A DNA stretch of 10,166 bases from Acetofilamentum sp. (GTDB taxonomy: Bacteria > Bacteroidota > Bacteroidia > Bacteroidales > JAFGXI01). The notes beneath the pieces are model-generated. The model saw only the letters and a list, made by a program, of their open reading frames with translations. It had not been told where the DNA came from and did not search any database. Positions 1 to 8,000 of the stretch are shown here, piece by piece (the first letter of the stretch is position 1; the number at the start of each line of letters is the position of its first letter). The stretch is taken from the NCBI GenBank assembly GCA_020720565.1, contig DYOK01000096.1, forward strand, positions 1 through 10,166, in the 5' to 3' direction. The translations under genes and the position numbers were made by a program.

Positions 1-36
1 AAATAACTGTTTTAATACAGTAAAAGCAAAAAGTCT

Positions 37-67
37 AAAAAAAGCCTGAACACAATGTTCAGGCTTT
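37..67 (-). terminator. Intrinsic terminator of the acyl-CoA dehydrogenase gene
   Basis: A perfect 12-bp stem pairs 41-52 with 56-67 around a 3-nt loop (53-55), with a GC-rich core (GCCTGAACA). Read on the minus strand, the stem is followed by seven T residues (complement of 37-43). It lies 26 bp beyond the stop of the minus-strand dehydrogenase gene. On the plus strand the hairpin is followed by only a few T residues, so it should act mainly on leftward transcription. Confidence 0.92.
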
Positions 68-93
68 ATCTGTTAAAAGTAACTATTTTAAAC

Positions 94-1236
94 TTACCCG
101 ATTAAATTTCGGCTGATTACAATTTTCTGTACCTCCGAAGTTCCTTCGTAGATTTGAGTCAATTTGGCTTCGCGCATCAAACGTTCAACATGGTATTCTT
201 TAACATAACCATATCCACCGTGAATTTGAACAGCTTCTGTGGTTACGTGCATGGCGGTTTCTGCAGCCTTTAATTTAGCCATAGCACTAAAGTGATTTAG
301 ATCGGGGTGATGTTCGTCTTTTAACCAGCACGATTTATGAACGATTAAACGAGCGGCTTGGATTTCCAATTCCATATCGGCTAATTTAAAAGCAACCGAT
401 TGGTGCTCGTGTAAAAACTTACCAAATGCTTTGCGTTCTTTACTGTATTGAACGGCCAAATCTAAGGCCCCTTGAGCGATACCAAGTGCTTGCGAAGCAA
501 TACCGATTCGTCCACCCGAAAGAATCGACATCGCCAATTTAAATCCAAAGCCTTCGTCGCCGATTCGATTTTCGACAGGGACTTTCATATCGTTGAACAT
601 AATGGAATGGGTATCAGATGCACGCATCCCCATTTTGTTTTCTTTTGGACCTAATTCGAAGCCAGCCCAGTTACGATCAACAATAAAAGCGCTAATCCCT
701 TTATGACCTAATTCAGGTGCAGTAGCTGCAATTACGATAAAATATTGTGCATGAGCCGCAGAAGTGATCCAGTTTTTGGTACCGTTCATCACATAATGGT
801 CACCTTTTAAAACAGCTGTTGTGCGTTGCTTGGTGGCATCAGAACCAGCTTCGGGTTCAGACAAACAAAAGCCACCTATTACAGTGCCTGTAGCCATTGG
901 AACTAAGTAGTTTTGTTTTTGGTCTTCTGTTCCAAAACGCTCTATACCCCAACAAACCAAAGAGTTATTAACCGACATAACCACCGCGGCTGCCGCATCA
1001 ATTTTAGATATTTCTTCCACCGCTAAGGAATACGATAAAGTATCCATACCGCCACCACCATATTTAGGATCGACCATCATGCCCATAAAACCCATTTCGG
1101 ACATTTTCTTGATTTGTTCGGCAGGATAAATGCCTTTGTCATCGCGCTCGGTTACACCAGGCAAAAGTTCTTGTTTTGCAAAATCACGTGCAGCGTCGCG
1201 AATCATGATATGCTCTTCGGTCAATCCAAATTCCAT
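94..1236 (-). CDS. Acyl-CoA dehydrogenase (short/medium-chain, FAD-dependent)
   Basis: This is a soluble flavoprotein that makes the alpha,beta double bond in an acyl-CoA thioester and passes electrons to electron-transfer flavoprotein, in fatty-acid or branched-chain amino-acid breakdown. At 380 residues it has the usual family length. The N-terminal helical domain covers about 1-118, the middle beta domain about 119-230, and the C-terminal helical domain about 231-380. Both family signatures are visible: CLSEPEAGSDA at 124-134 and QIHGGYGY at 337-344, followed by the conserved arginines. The FAD-contacting WITS sits at 156-159. The catalytic base is probably Glu364 in YEGTSE, as in short-chain and butyryl-CoA dehydrogenases. 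The ATG start fits the family N-terminus and follows an A-rich leader. The gene appears monocistronic, with its own terminator and a candidate promoter. Substrate chain length cannot be read from sequence alone; butyryl- and isovaleryl-type enzymes are both possible. Confidence 0.96.
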   Translation of the reverse strand: MEFGLTEEHIMIRDAARDFAKQELLPGVTERDDKGIYPAEQIKKMSEMGFMGMMVDPKYGGGGMDTLSYSLAVEEISKIDAAAAVVMSVNNSLVCWGIERFGTEDQKQNYLVPMATGTVIGGFCLSEPEAGSDATKQRTTAVLKGDHYVMNGTKNWITSAAHAQYFIVIAATAPELGHKGISAFIVDRNWAGFELGPKENKMGMRASDTHSIMFNDMKVPVENRIGDEGFGFKLAMSILSGGRIGIASQALGIAQGALDLAVQYSKERKAFGKFLHEHQSVAFKLADMELEIQAARLIVHKSCWLKDEHHPDLNHFSAMAKLKAAETAMHVTTEAVQIHGGYGYVKEYHVERLMREAKLTQIYEGTSEVQKIVISRNLIG

Positions 1237-1309
1237 ATGTTTTTGATTTAAAGTATTTTAGTAATTATTTGTATATTTGATTGTTACACATTTTTTACAA
1301 GCAACACTA

Positions 1310-1317
1310 CAAAGTTA
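1310..1317 (-). promoter_or_regulatory. Candidate Bacteroidota -7 promoter element for the dehydrogenase gene
   Basis: The minus strand reads TAACTTTG, an exact match to the TAnnTTTG element used by the Bacteroidota primary sigma factor. It lies about 74 bp upstream of the dehydrogenase ATG. A TTTG at 1330-1333 could be the -33 element, but its 12-nt spacing is shorter than usual, so only the -7 element is well supported. Confidence 0.5.
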
Positions 1318-1467
1318 CTTTATTTTTGACAAATGCGTATATCGATGATTTGATAAATGTAAATAATTGACTGTAATTTATGAAAAGCATTATGAAATGA
1401 TCAGGTGCATATGTATTTTCGAAAAATTAGGTTCGATCTTTTTTCTGTGCTGTAAAAAATCTTTGTT

Positions 1468-1475
1468 TAGCTTTG
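1468..1475 (+). promoter_or_regulatory. Candidate -7 promoter element for anmK
   Basis: TAGCTTTG exactly matches the Bacteroidota TAnnTTTG -7 consensus. It sits about 80-105 bp upstream of the plausible anmK start codons. No clear TTTG -33 element is seen at the expected distance; a T-rich stretch at 1434-1447 is the nearest candidate. Confidence 0.45.
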
Positions 1476-1580
1476 CGTGAATATTTTGTTACAGTTATTT
1501 CCGAAAAAATCCACAATACAAAACGAATTTAATTGGATGGTTCTAAAAAACTTTCAATGAACACAAATCAACAAAAAAAC

Positions 1581-2636
1581 ATGAAAATATTAGGCCTTAT
1601 GTCGGGCACTTCGCTCGATGGATTAGACATGGCATTGTGCAATTTTTCGTACCAAGAAGACAAGCAAATTGCATATCAAATTATTGAAGCTCAAACCATT
1701 CCATACGACAAAGGTTGGCGTTCGAGATTGGCTGGTGCTCATCTATTGTCTGCCTACGAATTAAGCTTGTTAGATGCCGAATATGGCATTTGGTGTGGTC
1801 AAGCGGCCGCTGATTTTATCGAACAAAATGGTTCGGTAGATTATATTGCATCGCATGGCCACACTGTATTTCACAGACCAGAATTAGGTTTTACAAAGCA
1901 AATTGGTCGAGGCGAACATATTGCAGTTCGGAGTGGTATACCAACTTGGCACGACTTCCGGTCGCTCGATGTAGCACTGGGTGGGCAAGGTGCCCCATTG
2001 GTTCCTATTGGTGATGAGCTTTTATTTTCAGAATATGCATACTGCCTCAACATTGGAGGCATTGCCAACGTGTCGTTCAACGAGAATAATCGTCGTTTGG
2101 CTTTCGATATTTCACCCGCTAATCTCATTTTTAATGCTTTAGCCTCAAAATTGGGTTTCGACTTCGACCGTTCTGGCGAAATTGGCAGAGCTGGAAAGCT
2201 TATTCCCGAGTTGCTAGATGCACTCAATAATTTGGACTATTATCGTCAGCCTGCACCAAAATCGCTCGGTCGAGAATGGCTCGATGAGAATATTTGGCCT
2301 TTACTTGAGTCCTATTCGAATATTGCAGACATTTTAAACACTTGTTATGTCCATGTTGGCCAACAAATTGGAAAGATTCTAAATTCTAATCCATCACGCA
2401 CATTAGTTACTGGTGGCGGTGCATACAATACATTTTTATTGGAGCAAATTCAAACATACAGCGTTTCGGAATTAGTCGTTCCAGAAGATAAATTGGTTCA
2501 ATTTAAAGAAGCATTAATTTTTGCATTTTTGGCATTCTTACGGAATAATGGTCAAGTAAACGCATTAAAATCGGTCACAGGAGCACGAAAAAACTCATCG
2601 GGAGGAATATTATCCTCACCTTTTTCGAATAAATGA
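1581..2636 (+). CDS. anmK: Anhydro-N-acetylmuramic acid kinase
   Basis: AnmK uses ATP and water to cleave the 1,6-anhydro ring of anhydro-N-acetylmuramic acid and phosphorylate it to MurNAc-6-phosphate. This is a cytoplasmic step of peptidoglycan recycling. The product, 351 residues from this start, carries the family hallmarks. GLMSGTSLDGLD follows the start directly. HDFRSLDVALGGQGAPLVP contains the probable catalytic Asp, by alignment with the Asp before the GGQGAPLVP loop in characterised enzymes. It also has CLNIGGIANVSF, a FDISPAN nucleotide-site segment, VTGGGAYN, and a C-terminal VTGARKNSSGG. The ISPAN form replaces the TGPGN-like form of proteobacterial enzymes, which I take as normal lineage variation. 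The frame is open further upstream, with an ATG at 1557 (8 residues longer) and a TTG at 1533 (16 residues longer). I chose 1581 because the first beta strand begins at MKILGLMSG and an A-rich run precedes it. The 1557 start is almost as likely. Confidence 0.95.
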   Translation: MKILGLMSGTSLDGLDMALCNFSYQEDKQIAYQIIEAQTIPYDKGWRSRLAGAHLLSAYELSLLDAEYGIWCGQAAADFIEQNGSVDYIASHGHTVFHRPELGFTKQIGRGEHIAVRSGIPTWHDFRSLDVALGGQGAPLVPIGDELLFSEYAYCLNIGGIANVSFNENNRRLAFDISPANLIFNALASKLGFDFDRSGEIGRAGKLIPELLDALNNLDYYRQPAPKSLGREWLDENIWPLLESYSNIADILNTCYVHVGQQIGKILNSNPSRTLVTGGGAYNTFLLEQIQTYSVSELVVPEDKLVQFKEALIFAFLAFLRNNGQVNALKSVTGARKNSSGGILSSPFSNK

Positions 2637-2698
2637 GTACTAATTTTCTTTAATTGGCGAATAATCTCAATAACTAATTCTTTCACACGGTGATGTAT

Positions 2699-2758
2699 TT
2701 TTCTGAAAATTGATCGTTTATTATATTTACTGATAATAGTCATCAATTTTTCAGAAAA
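2699..2758. repeat. Large near-perfect inverted repeat downstream of anmK
   Basis: The left arm TTTTCTGAAAATTGAT (2699-2714) is complementary to the right arm ATCAATTTTTCAGAAAA (2742-2758), with one extra T in the right arm. A 27-nt AT-rich spacer separates them. The repeat begins about 62 bp after the anmK stop and ends about 100 bp before the sensor start. Because no T tract follows either arm, it is not a textbook terminator. It could be an mRNA 3' stabilising hairpin, a weak terminator or a protein-binding site. Confidence 0.7.
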
Positions 2759-2856
2759 CTGTTTTATACCTTTATCTGTGTGAACTTGTCCTCAAAATTG
2801 AATTCTATAATTCACAACCCAAACAATGTAGCTATTCGTTTTAATGTCACTCAATT

Positions 2857-4941
2857 ATGAAAATTCATAACCCATTCTCAATTTTTAGCCGAAGTGTAAG
2901 CACCAAAGTAGCTTTTCGTGTCATCACAGTTACGGCTGTTCTTTTTTCAGTTTTATTAACTTACGTATTTATTTCGTACCGCGATAACGTAAAAGAAGAG
3001 GCGTATGCCCATGTAGAGTCACGTTCTAGAGAAATGTCGACCTATTATCGGGATTTTTTTAACAATGCAATTGAGTCTGCTACTGTGATAGAAAAAACCC
3101 TGCTTTCTATCGACCCTAAAAGCCAACCCAGCAGAGAACTGGTTCAGGAAATCTGCAAAAGGGTACTCGAAACCAATCCAGAGTATTATTCGGTATGGGT
3201 GGTGTATGAACCCAATGCCTACGATGGTAACGATTTGACTTTTGCCAATAGTACATTCGAACACAGCACAGAAACAGGGCGGTATTCACCGGGTTACTAT
3301 CGACTTAAAAATAAAGTTATTGTATCCCCTTCGGTTTTAGATGCCGAAATTTTAGAGGAAGATTATTATCAGCTTCCAAAAAAAATAAGAAAGCCCGTCA
3401 TTTTGGAACCATATTTATATTCTTATAGTGGTGATAAAAAGGACGAAATTCTAGAAACAACCATTGCTGTACCATTAATCGAGAATGAAAAATTTATTGG
3501 TGTGGTTGGAATTGACGTTTCGTTAGAAAAACTAAACGAGCATAACAATAAACTAAAGCTATACAAAAGTGGTTTTGGGAAATTGGTAACCGAAACAGGA
3601 ATATTGGTAGCTCACCCCGACCCAAAAAAGATAATGACCTTGGCGGCCGATACTAAAGGCAAAAATGGTCAAAAGATTTTAAATCTTATTAAATCTCAAG
3701 AATATAAGGCTTTCGAAGATTATTCTTTCGTCTTAAAACAAGAAACTTTTAAAGTTTTTTCCCCCTTAAAAATCGAAAAAGCAGACCTCAACTGGACTTA
3801 TGTGTTTGTGATTCCTGTAAAAGAAATTATGGAAAAAACCCAAACAAAAATTAACAACACCATCATTTTAAGTAGTGGTTTGTTTTTGCTTTTAATTATA
3901 ATACTTGTCCTTGCAATTCGTTCGGTTACTCAACCGATTAAACGATTAACAAAGCGCTTAAATACTTTGTCGAAAGGACAAATTCAGAAATTAGAAATTG
4001 TAAAAGTTAAAGGAACGGATGAAATTGCCAGTATGCTTAAAGAATCGAACCATTTGCTCGAAGGCTTAAAATCTACTGCACAATTCGCCATCGAAATTGG
4101 TAAAGGTAAATTCGATTCCCAGTACACCCCATTAAGCGAAGAGGACGAACTTGGACAGTCCTTGATTGAAATGCGCAAGAATTTATTAAAAGCGGAGCAA
4201 GACCACATTGCACGCCAAATAGAAGATACCAACCAAATGTGGGCCAACGATGGTATGACGCACTTTTCTGAATTGGTTCGAAATCACCGTAACAATATGC
4301 AAACTCTTTCCCAAGACTTGGTTTCATTTATAGTTCATCATATGGGGGCATTGCAAGGTGCAATTTTTTTCGTTAAACAAGATGAGCAAACATTTGAAAA
4401 ATATCTTGAACTAACAGCTACTTACGCATTTACAAAAGAACGAAATGCACAAACACGTATTCGAATTGGGGAAGGCTTAGTGGGTTGTGTGGCTCAAGAA
4501 AAAAAGGTCAATATCATCAATAATTTGCCTTTAAACTATACTAAAATTGAATCAGGCCTTGGACTTTCTACACCTAAAACTTTAATTCTACTGCCCATTC
4601 AAAAAGAAGAAAATTTTATAGGTGTACTAGAGTTGGGATTCTTGCATCCAGTCGAAAACCATCAAATAAAGTGGCTCGAAAAAATCTCAGAAGAGATCAC
4701 AATCATTTTTGAATTATTAAAAGTCAATATTAGAACTGAACAATTGCTTGCCAAATCAAACGAACAAGCCGAATTGATGAGGCAGCAAGAAGAAGAACTC
4801 CGCCAAAACCTCGAAGAATTACAAGCCACACAAGATCACACCAATTCGAGCAACGAAAACAATCAAGCCATTATTAGTGAACTCAGACAAGAAATTGAGC
4901 GACTCAGATCCGAGAACGAGCAATATAAAAACCAGAATTAG
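2857..4941 (+). CDS. Membrane sensor: double Cache, HAMP, GAF and coiled coil, no output domain
   Basis: This 694-residue inner-membrane protein has the build of a sensor. TM1 is at about 19-40. A periplasmic double-Cache region covers about 41-330, including VWVVYEPNAYDGND at 113-126 and a membrane-proximal repeat around PLIENEKFIGVVGIDVSLEKL. TM2 is at about 335-354, followed by a HAMP domain at about 355-407. A second HAMP-like half (GKGKFD to DELGQSL, about 415-436) leads into a helical linker. A GAF domain covers about 480-625, and a Gln/Glu-rich coiled coil runs from about 626 to 694 (EELRQNLEELQATQ, then heptads to the end). I see no histidine-kinase, methyl-accepting, GGDEF, adenylate cyclase, SpoIIE or guanylate output motif. 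By family knowledge the Cache region binds small molecules; the ligand is unknown. The stop is clean and the C-terminus is polar, so it does not look truncated. The ATG start fits a short cytoplasmic N-terminus before TM1. Its role is unknown; a dimeric scaffold or adaptor is my inference. Confidence 0.88.
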   Translation: MKIHNPFSIFSRSVSTKVAFRVITVTAVLFSVLLTYVFISYRDNVKEEAYAHVESRSREMSTYYRDFFNNAIESATVIEKTLLSIDPKSQPSRELVQEICKRVLETNPEYYSVWVVYEPNAYDGNDLTFANSTFEHSTETGRYSPGYYRLKNKVIVSPSVLDAEILEEDYYQLPKKIRKPVILEPYLYSYSGDKKDEILETTIAVPLIENEKFIGVVGIDVSLEKLNEHNNKLKLYKSGFGKLVTETGILVAHPDPKKIMTLAADTKGKNGQKILNLIKSQEYKAFEDYSFVLKQETFKVFSPLKIEKADLNWTYVFVIPVKEIMEKTQTKINNTIILSSGLFLLLIIILVLAIRSVTQPIKRLTKRLNTLSKGQIQKLEIVKVKGTDEIASMLKESNHLLEGLKSTAQFAIEIGKGKFDSQYTPLSEEDELGQSLIEMRKNLLKAEQDHIARQIEDTNQMWANDGMTHFSELVRNHRNNMQTLSQDLVSFIVHHMGALQGAIFFVKQDEQTFEKYLELTATYAFTKERNAQTRIRIGEGLVGCVAQEKKVNIINNLPLNYTKIESGLGLSTPKTLILLPIQKEENFIGVLELGFLHPVENHQIKWLEKISEEITIIFELLKVNIRTEQLLAKSNEQAELMRQQEEELRQNLEELQATQDHTNSSNENNQAIISELRQEIERLRSENEQYKNQN

Positions 4942-5002
4942 AACGTCTTAAGAAGCATCCATTTTTAATATTCATCTCCTTTCGGAATTAATATTTCGTA
5001 TA
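4942..5002. other. Short convergent spacer between the sensor gene and the fusion gene
   Basis: Only 61 bp separate two genes transcribed toward each other. The AATATT repeats could pair weakly, but I see no strong stem with a T tract on either strand. Termination here is therefore not explained by an obvious intrinsic terminator. Confidence 0.5.
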
Positions 5003-8000
5003 TTAAACCGGATTTTTTCGAATGACATAAGTCACGTTCGATAGAACTTTGGTTTGGTCAACAATCTCAACCTGAGCATTCTCACCGGTTAAAAATTCTA
5101 AAAGTGTAGTTTGATTGATAAAAAACAGCTCCTTATTATCGGTTTGGGTTTTGTTAAATTTGAAAACTTTGGTCGACAAAAATTCAGTCCATCGAGTGCG
5201 TTGGTGTTTAACAGCCATATCGGCATTGGCATCTCGAATAATCAACTTACCCCCATCTTTCAATTGTTTATAGCACATCTGAACCACCTTTTTCTGACTT
5301 TCTACGGGCAAATAGTGTAATACATCGGCCACTATAAACACATCGGCAACAGGTAAAAGATCGGTATCGACATCGAGTGTAGCAAAGTTTAAATTGGGAA
5401 CAGTTTGAGCAGCTTGCTGAGCCACTTCGATTTTATCATTGTCATAATCGACACCAAAACACTCCCGCTGAAACGACGAAAGGGCTAAATAGTGCAACAA
5501 AAATCCATACCCACAACCCACATCGACCACTTTGGCTTGTTTAGGAATTTGTGTTTCGAAAAACTTGTAATTTTGTTCTAATCGGGTTTTAATTTTTGCA
5601 TACCATTCTAAAACAGGCCCTTTGTATAAATACCGATTTAAAACCACAGAACGATAAAAACCTTTTTCTATCTGGGTTTGACGTAATATGGCATATTCAT
5701 TACGCATCAAATTCTGAATATTTTTGGTGCGTTCGCTCAAAGAATTTCCCCATTGCGGTTCTCTCCAATCGATTAAAGGTAAGAATTTAATCCAGGTCAA
5801 GCTTTTATGCATAAAAAACTCGTGTTTATTGAGTGCTTCGAATAAGCCCAACAATAATATCGGTTGGATTTTCAAATTCAAATTTTCGGCCAGCTTAAAA
5901 GCACCTTTATGAAACCGTTTAATTTGACCATTATCGGTTCGAGTGCCCTCGGGGAAAATAAGTAGCGAATAGCCTTGAGCTACCTTGTCTTTAAGAGTAT
6001 CCACGGCTTCGTCGATACCATCGAGAAGCGGATAATAATCGGCATACCGAACAAAATATTTCAACACACCGTGATTCCAAACCCATTGGTTGGTAAATAC
6101 AATAATTTTCGGGTGCAACATTAACAAATAGACCAAATCTAATTGCGATTGATGGTTCGAAATCAGCAGTTTAGGGGTTTCAAATATTTTTTTATCAAAT
6201 CCAAGCAATGTTTTTTTAGTTTGAATATTCAAATAAACAATAAATTTGGACGCTTTCTGAATAAAGTGATGATAAATTAGTTTCTTTCTGCTGAGCGAAA
6301 TAGGCACGAATTTTAATACAAAAACCAAACTCAAGGATGTTGGGATTGCCAGCAATACAAACAACATCGACACATTTGAAGTCATAAAACTAAGCATAGT
6401 AACCCATTGTAAACGTGGTCGTTTAGTGGTTTGTATCAAAAACTTAAACATGAGCGGAAGAAGTAAAAAACTCAAAATCATCACACCTGTTAATCCAATT
6501 ACGGTGATGGCTGCCATCGATTTAAGTGCCGGATGCTTAGCAAATACCATTACCCCAACTCCTGCAATATTAGTTAATGCAGACAACAAGACCGAAAGTT
6601 TATACGACCTTAATGCTTGGTGGCCAGTACTATGCTCTTGAATCAAACCTTGAGTTACAGCAATACTATAATCTACCCCGAGCCCGAATATCAATGAAGA
6701 AATGATCACATTGAAAATATTAAACGAGATTCCTAGCCATCCGGCCATACCTAATGTCCAATACCAACTTAGCAAGATGGGTACCATGCTTATTAATGTT
6801 AGTTCTATGCGACCATAATAAAACCAGAGCAACAGAAAAACCGCAATACTCGACCAAGTGACCAATGTTGAGAAATTTCGTTTTAACACATCGAGCAATA
6901 GTTCGCTAAAATGTTGCTTATCGAATGGTATCCATTGAGCTTGATGGTCGAAAGTGTCGTAAAACGGGTGCGTGTTCGAGGTAGTCGAAACAGGCATCTT
7001 AACGATATTAAGAATATAAACCTGATCTTTCTCGCTAATAAAATCGTCGAACATTAGGGTACGGATATTATTCCACTCAGGGTGCGTGATGGGTTTAAAA
7101 TCGGTTTGAAACCATGTTTCGAATGCATTAAACGCCTGTGGTTTAAAACCTAATTCGGCCGAAGCTTTTTGTATATGTTGATTCAAGCTGTCCTTCGAAT
7201 GTTGTTTCCAAAAGTCATTCCATCGATCAATCTTTTTTTGTTGTTCAGCTTGAGATATATAGATATTAGAAACAGAACTAAACGAAGCGATTTTCGATTT
7301 TTTTTGTAAAGAATCGAGCTTAACAAGGGCGTGTTCGTTGGCTTGTAGTGCGTCTTCCAAGTTCTCCCCTTTGGCCGACAAATAAACTTCTTTGCCCGCT
7401 ACAGTGGTTAATTGGCTGATGTATTGCTCGTCTGCTGACAAGCTTTCGCTCATATAGTTCAATTTGAGCAAATCCGCTTCGAAGCGCACTTTATCGATGC
7501 CAAAATACAAAACTGCACTGAACGAAATCACCCCTATTAATATTGTTTTTCGGCTAAAGGTCATTGCCTTGAACATTCTATCGATATAGGGCAAAAATCG
7601 AGGGTCACGATGCGTTTTTATCTGCTGAGGAATAAATATCAAGGCAAAGATTCCCACAAAAATGACACTCATCCCTGCTAACCACGCCAAATCGGTAAAT
7701 GCATCGGCATCAATCCTAATTAACAAAAAGAAGGAAGCTGCATTGGTTAAACTACTCAGCAAAATGGTATGCGTAACGGCTCTTAAAACAGATTTCATAT
7801 TACGCTCATATTGTGCATGTGCATAAATCTGAATGGCATAATCGATTGCAATACCTAATAAAACGGAGCCCACTCCAACAGCTAAGGCTGATATAGGCCC
7901 GTTAAAAAAAGAATACACGGCCATGCTCAAACCACTTCCGGTTGCGGCAGCCACAAACATGCTCGGGAAAACTTTCCAACTTCCGAAAAACATTGAAATG

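Larger units (their letters stand above)
1237..1580. other. Divergent intergenic region between the dehydrogenase gene and anmK
   Basis: This AT-rich spacer of about 344 bp lies between two divergently transcribed genes. Apart from one -7 element on each strand (1310-1317 minus, 1468-1475 plus), I see no ORF with family features, no strong hairpin and no RNA gene. Its right end overlaps the possible longer N-terminus of AnmK (TTG at 1533 or ATG at 1557). Confidence 0.6.

Noticed and set aside
6..21. A small hairpin (ACTGT...ACAGT) at the left edge
   Set aside because: A 5-bp stem in AT-rich DNA is expected by chance, and the strong terminator next to it already explains transcript ending.
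1533..1580. A longer AnmK N-terminus from TTG at 1533
   Set aside because: The added residues are polar and unlike the family, and two better ATG starts follow (1557 and 1581).
1871..2227. A 118-codon open frame on the minus strand
   Set aside because: It lies wholly inside anmK, whose motifs are intact on the other strand, and its translation shows no domain or sensible composition.
2552..2746. A 64-codon minus-strand frame running from the end of anmK into the gap
   Set aside because: It overlaps the conserved AnmK C-terminus (VTGARKNSSGG) and starts inside the inverted repeat. There is no promoter or family signal.
2767..2774. TACCTTTA as a -7 promoter element for the sensor gene
   Set aside because: It matches only 7 of 8 positions, with the conserved final G missing and no -33 partner, so the sensor promoter remains unassigned.
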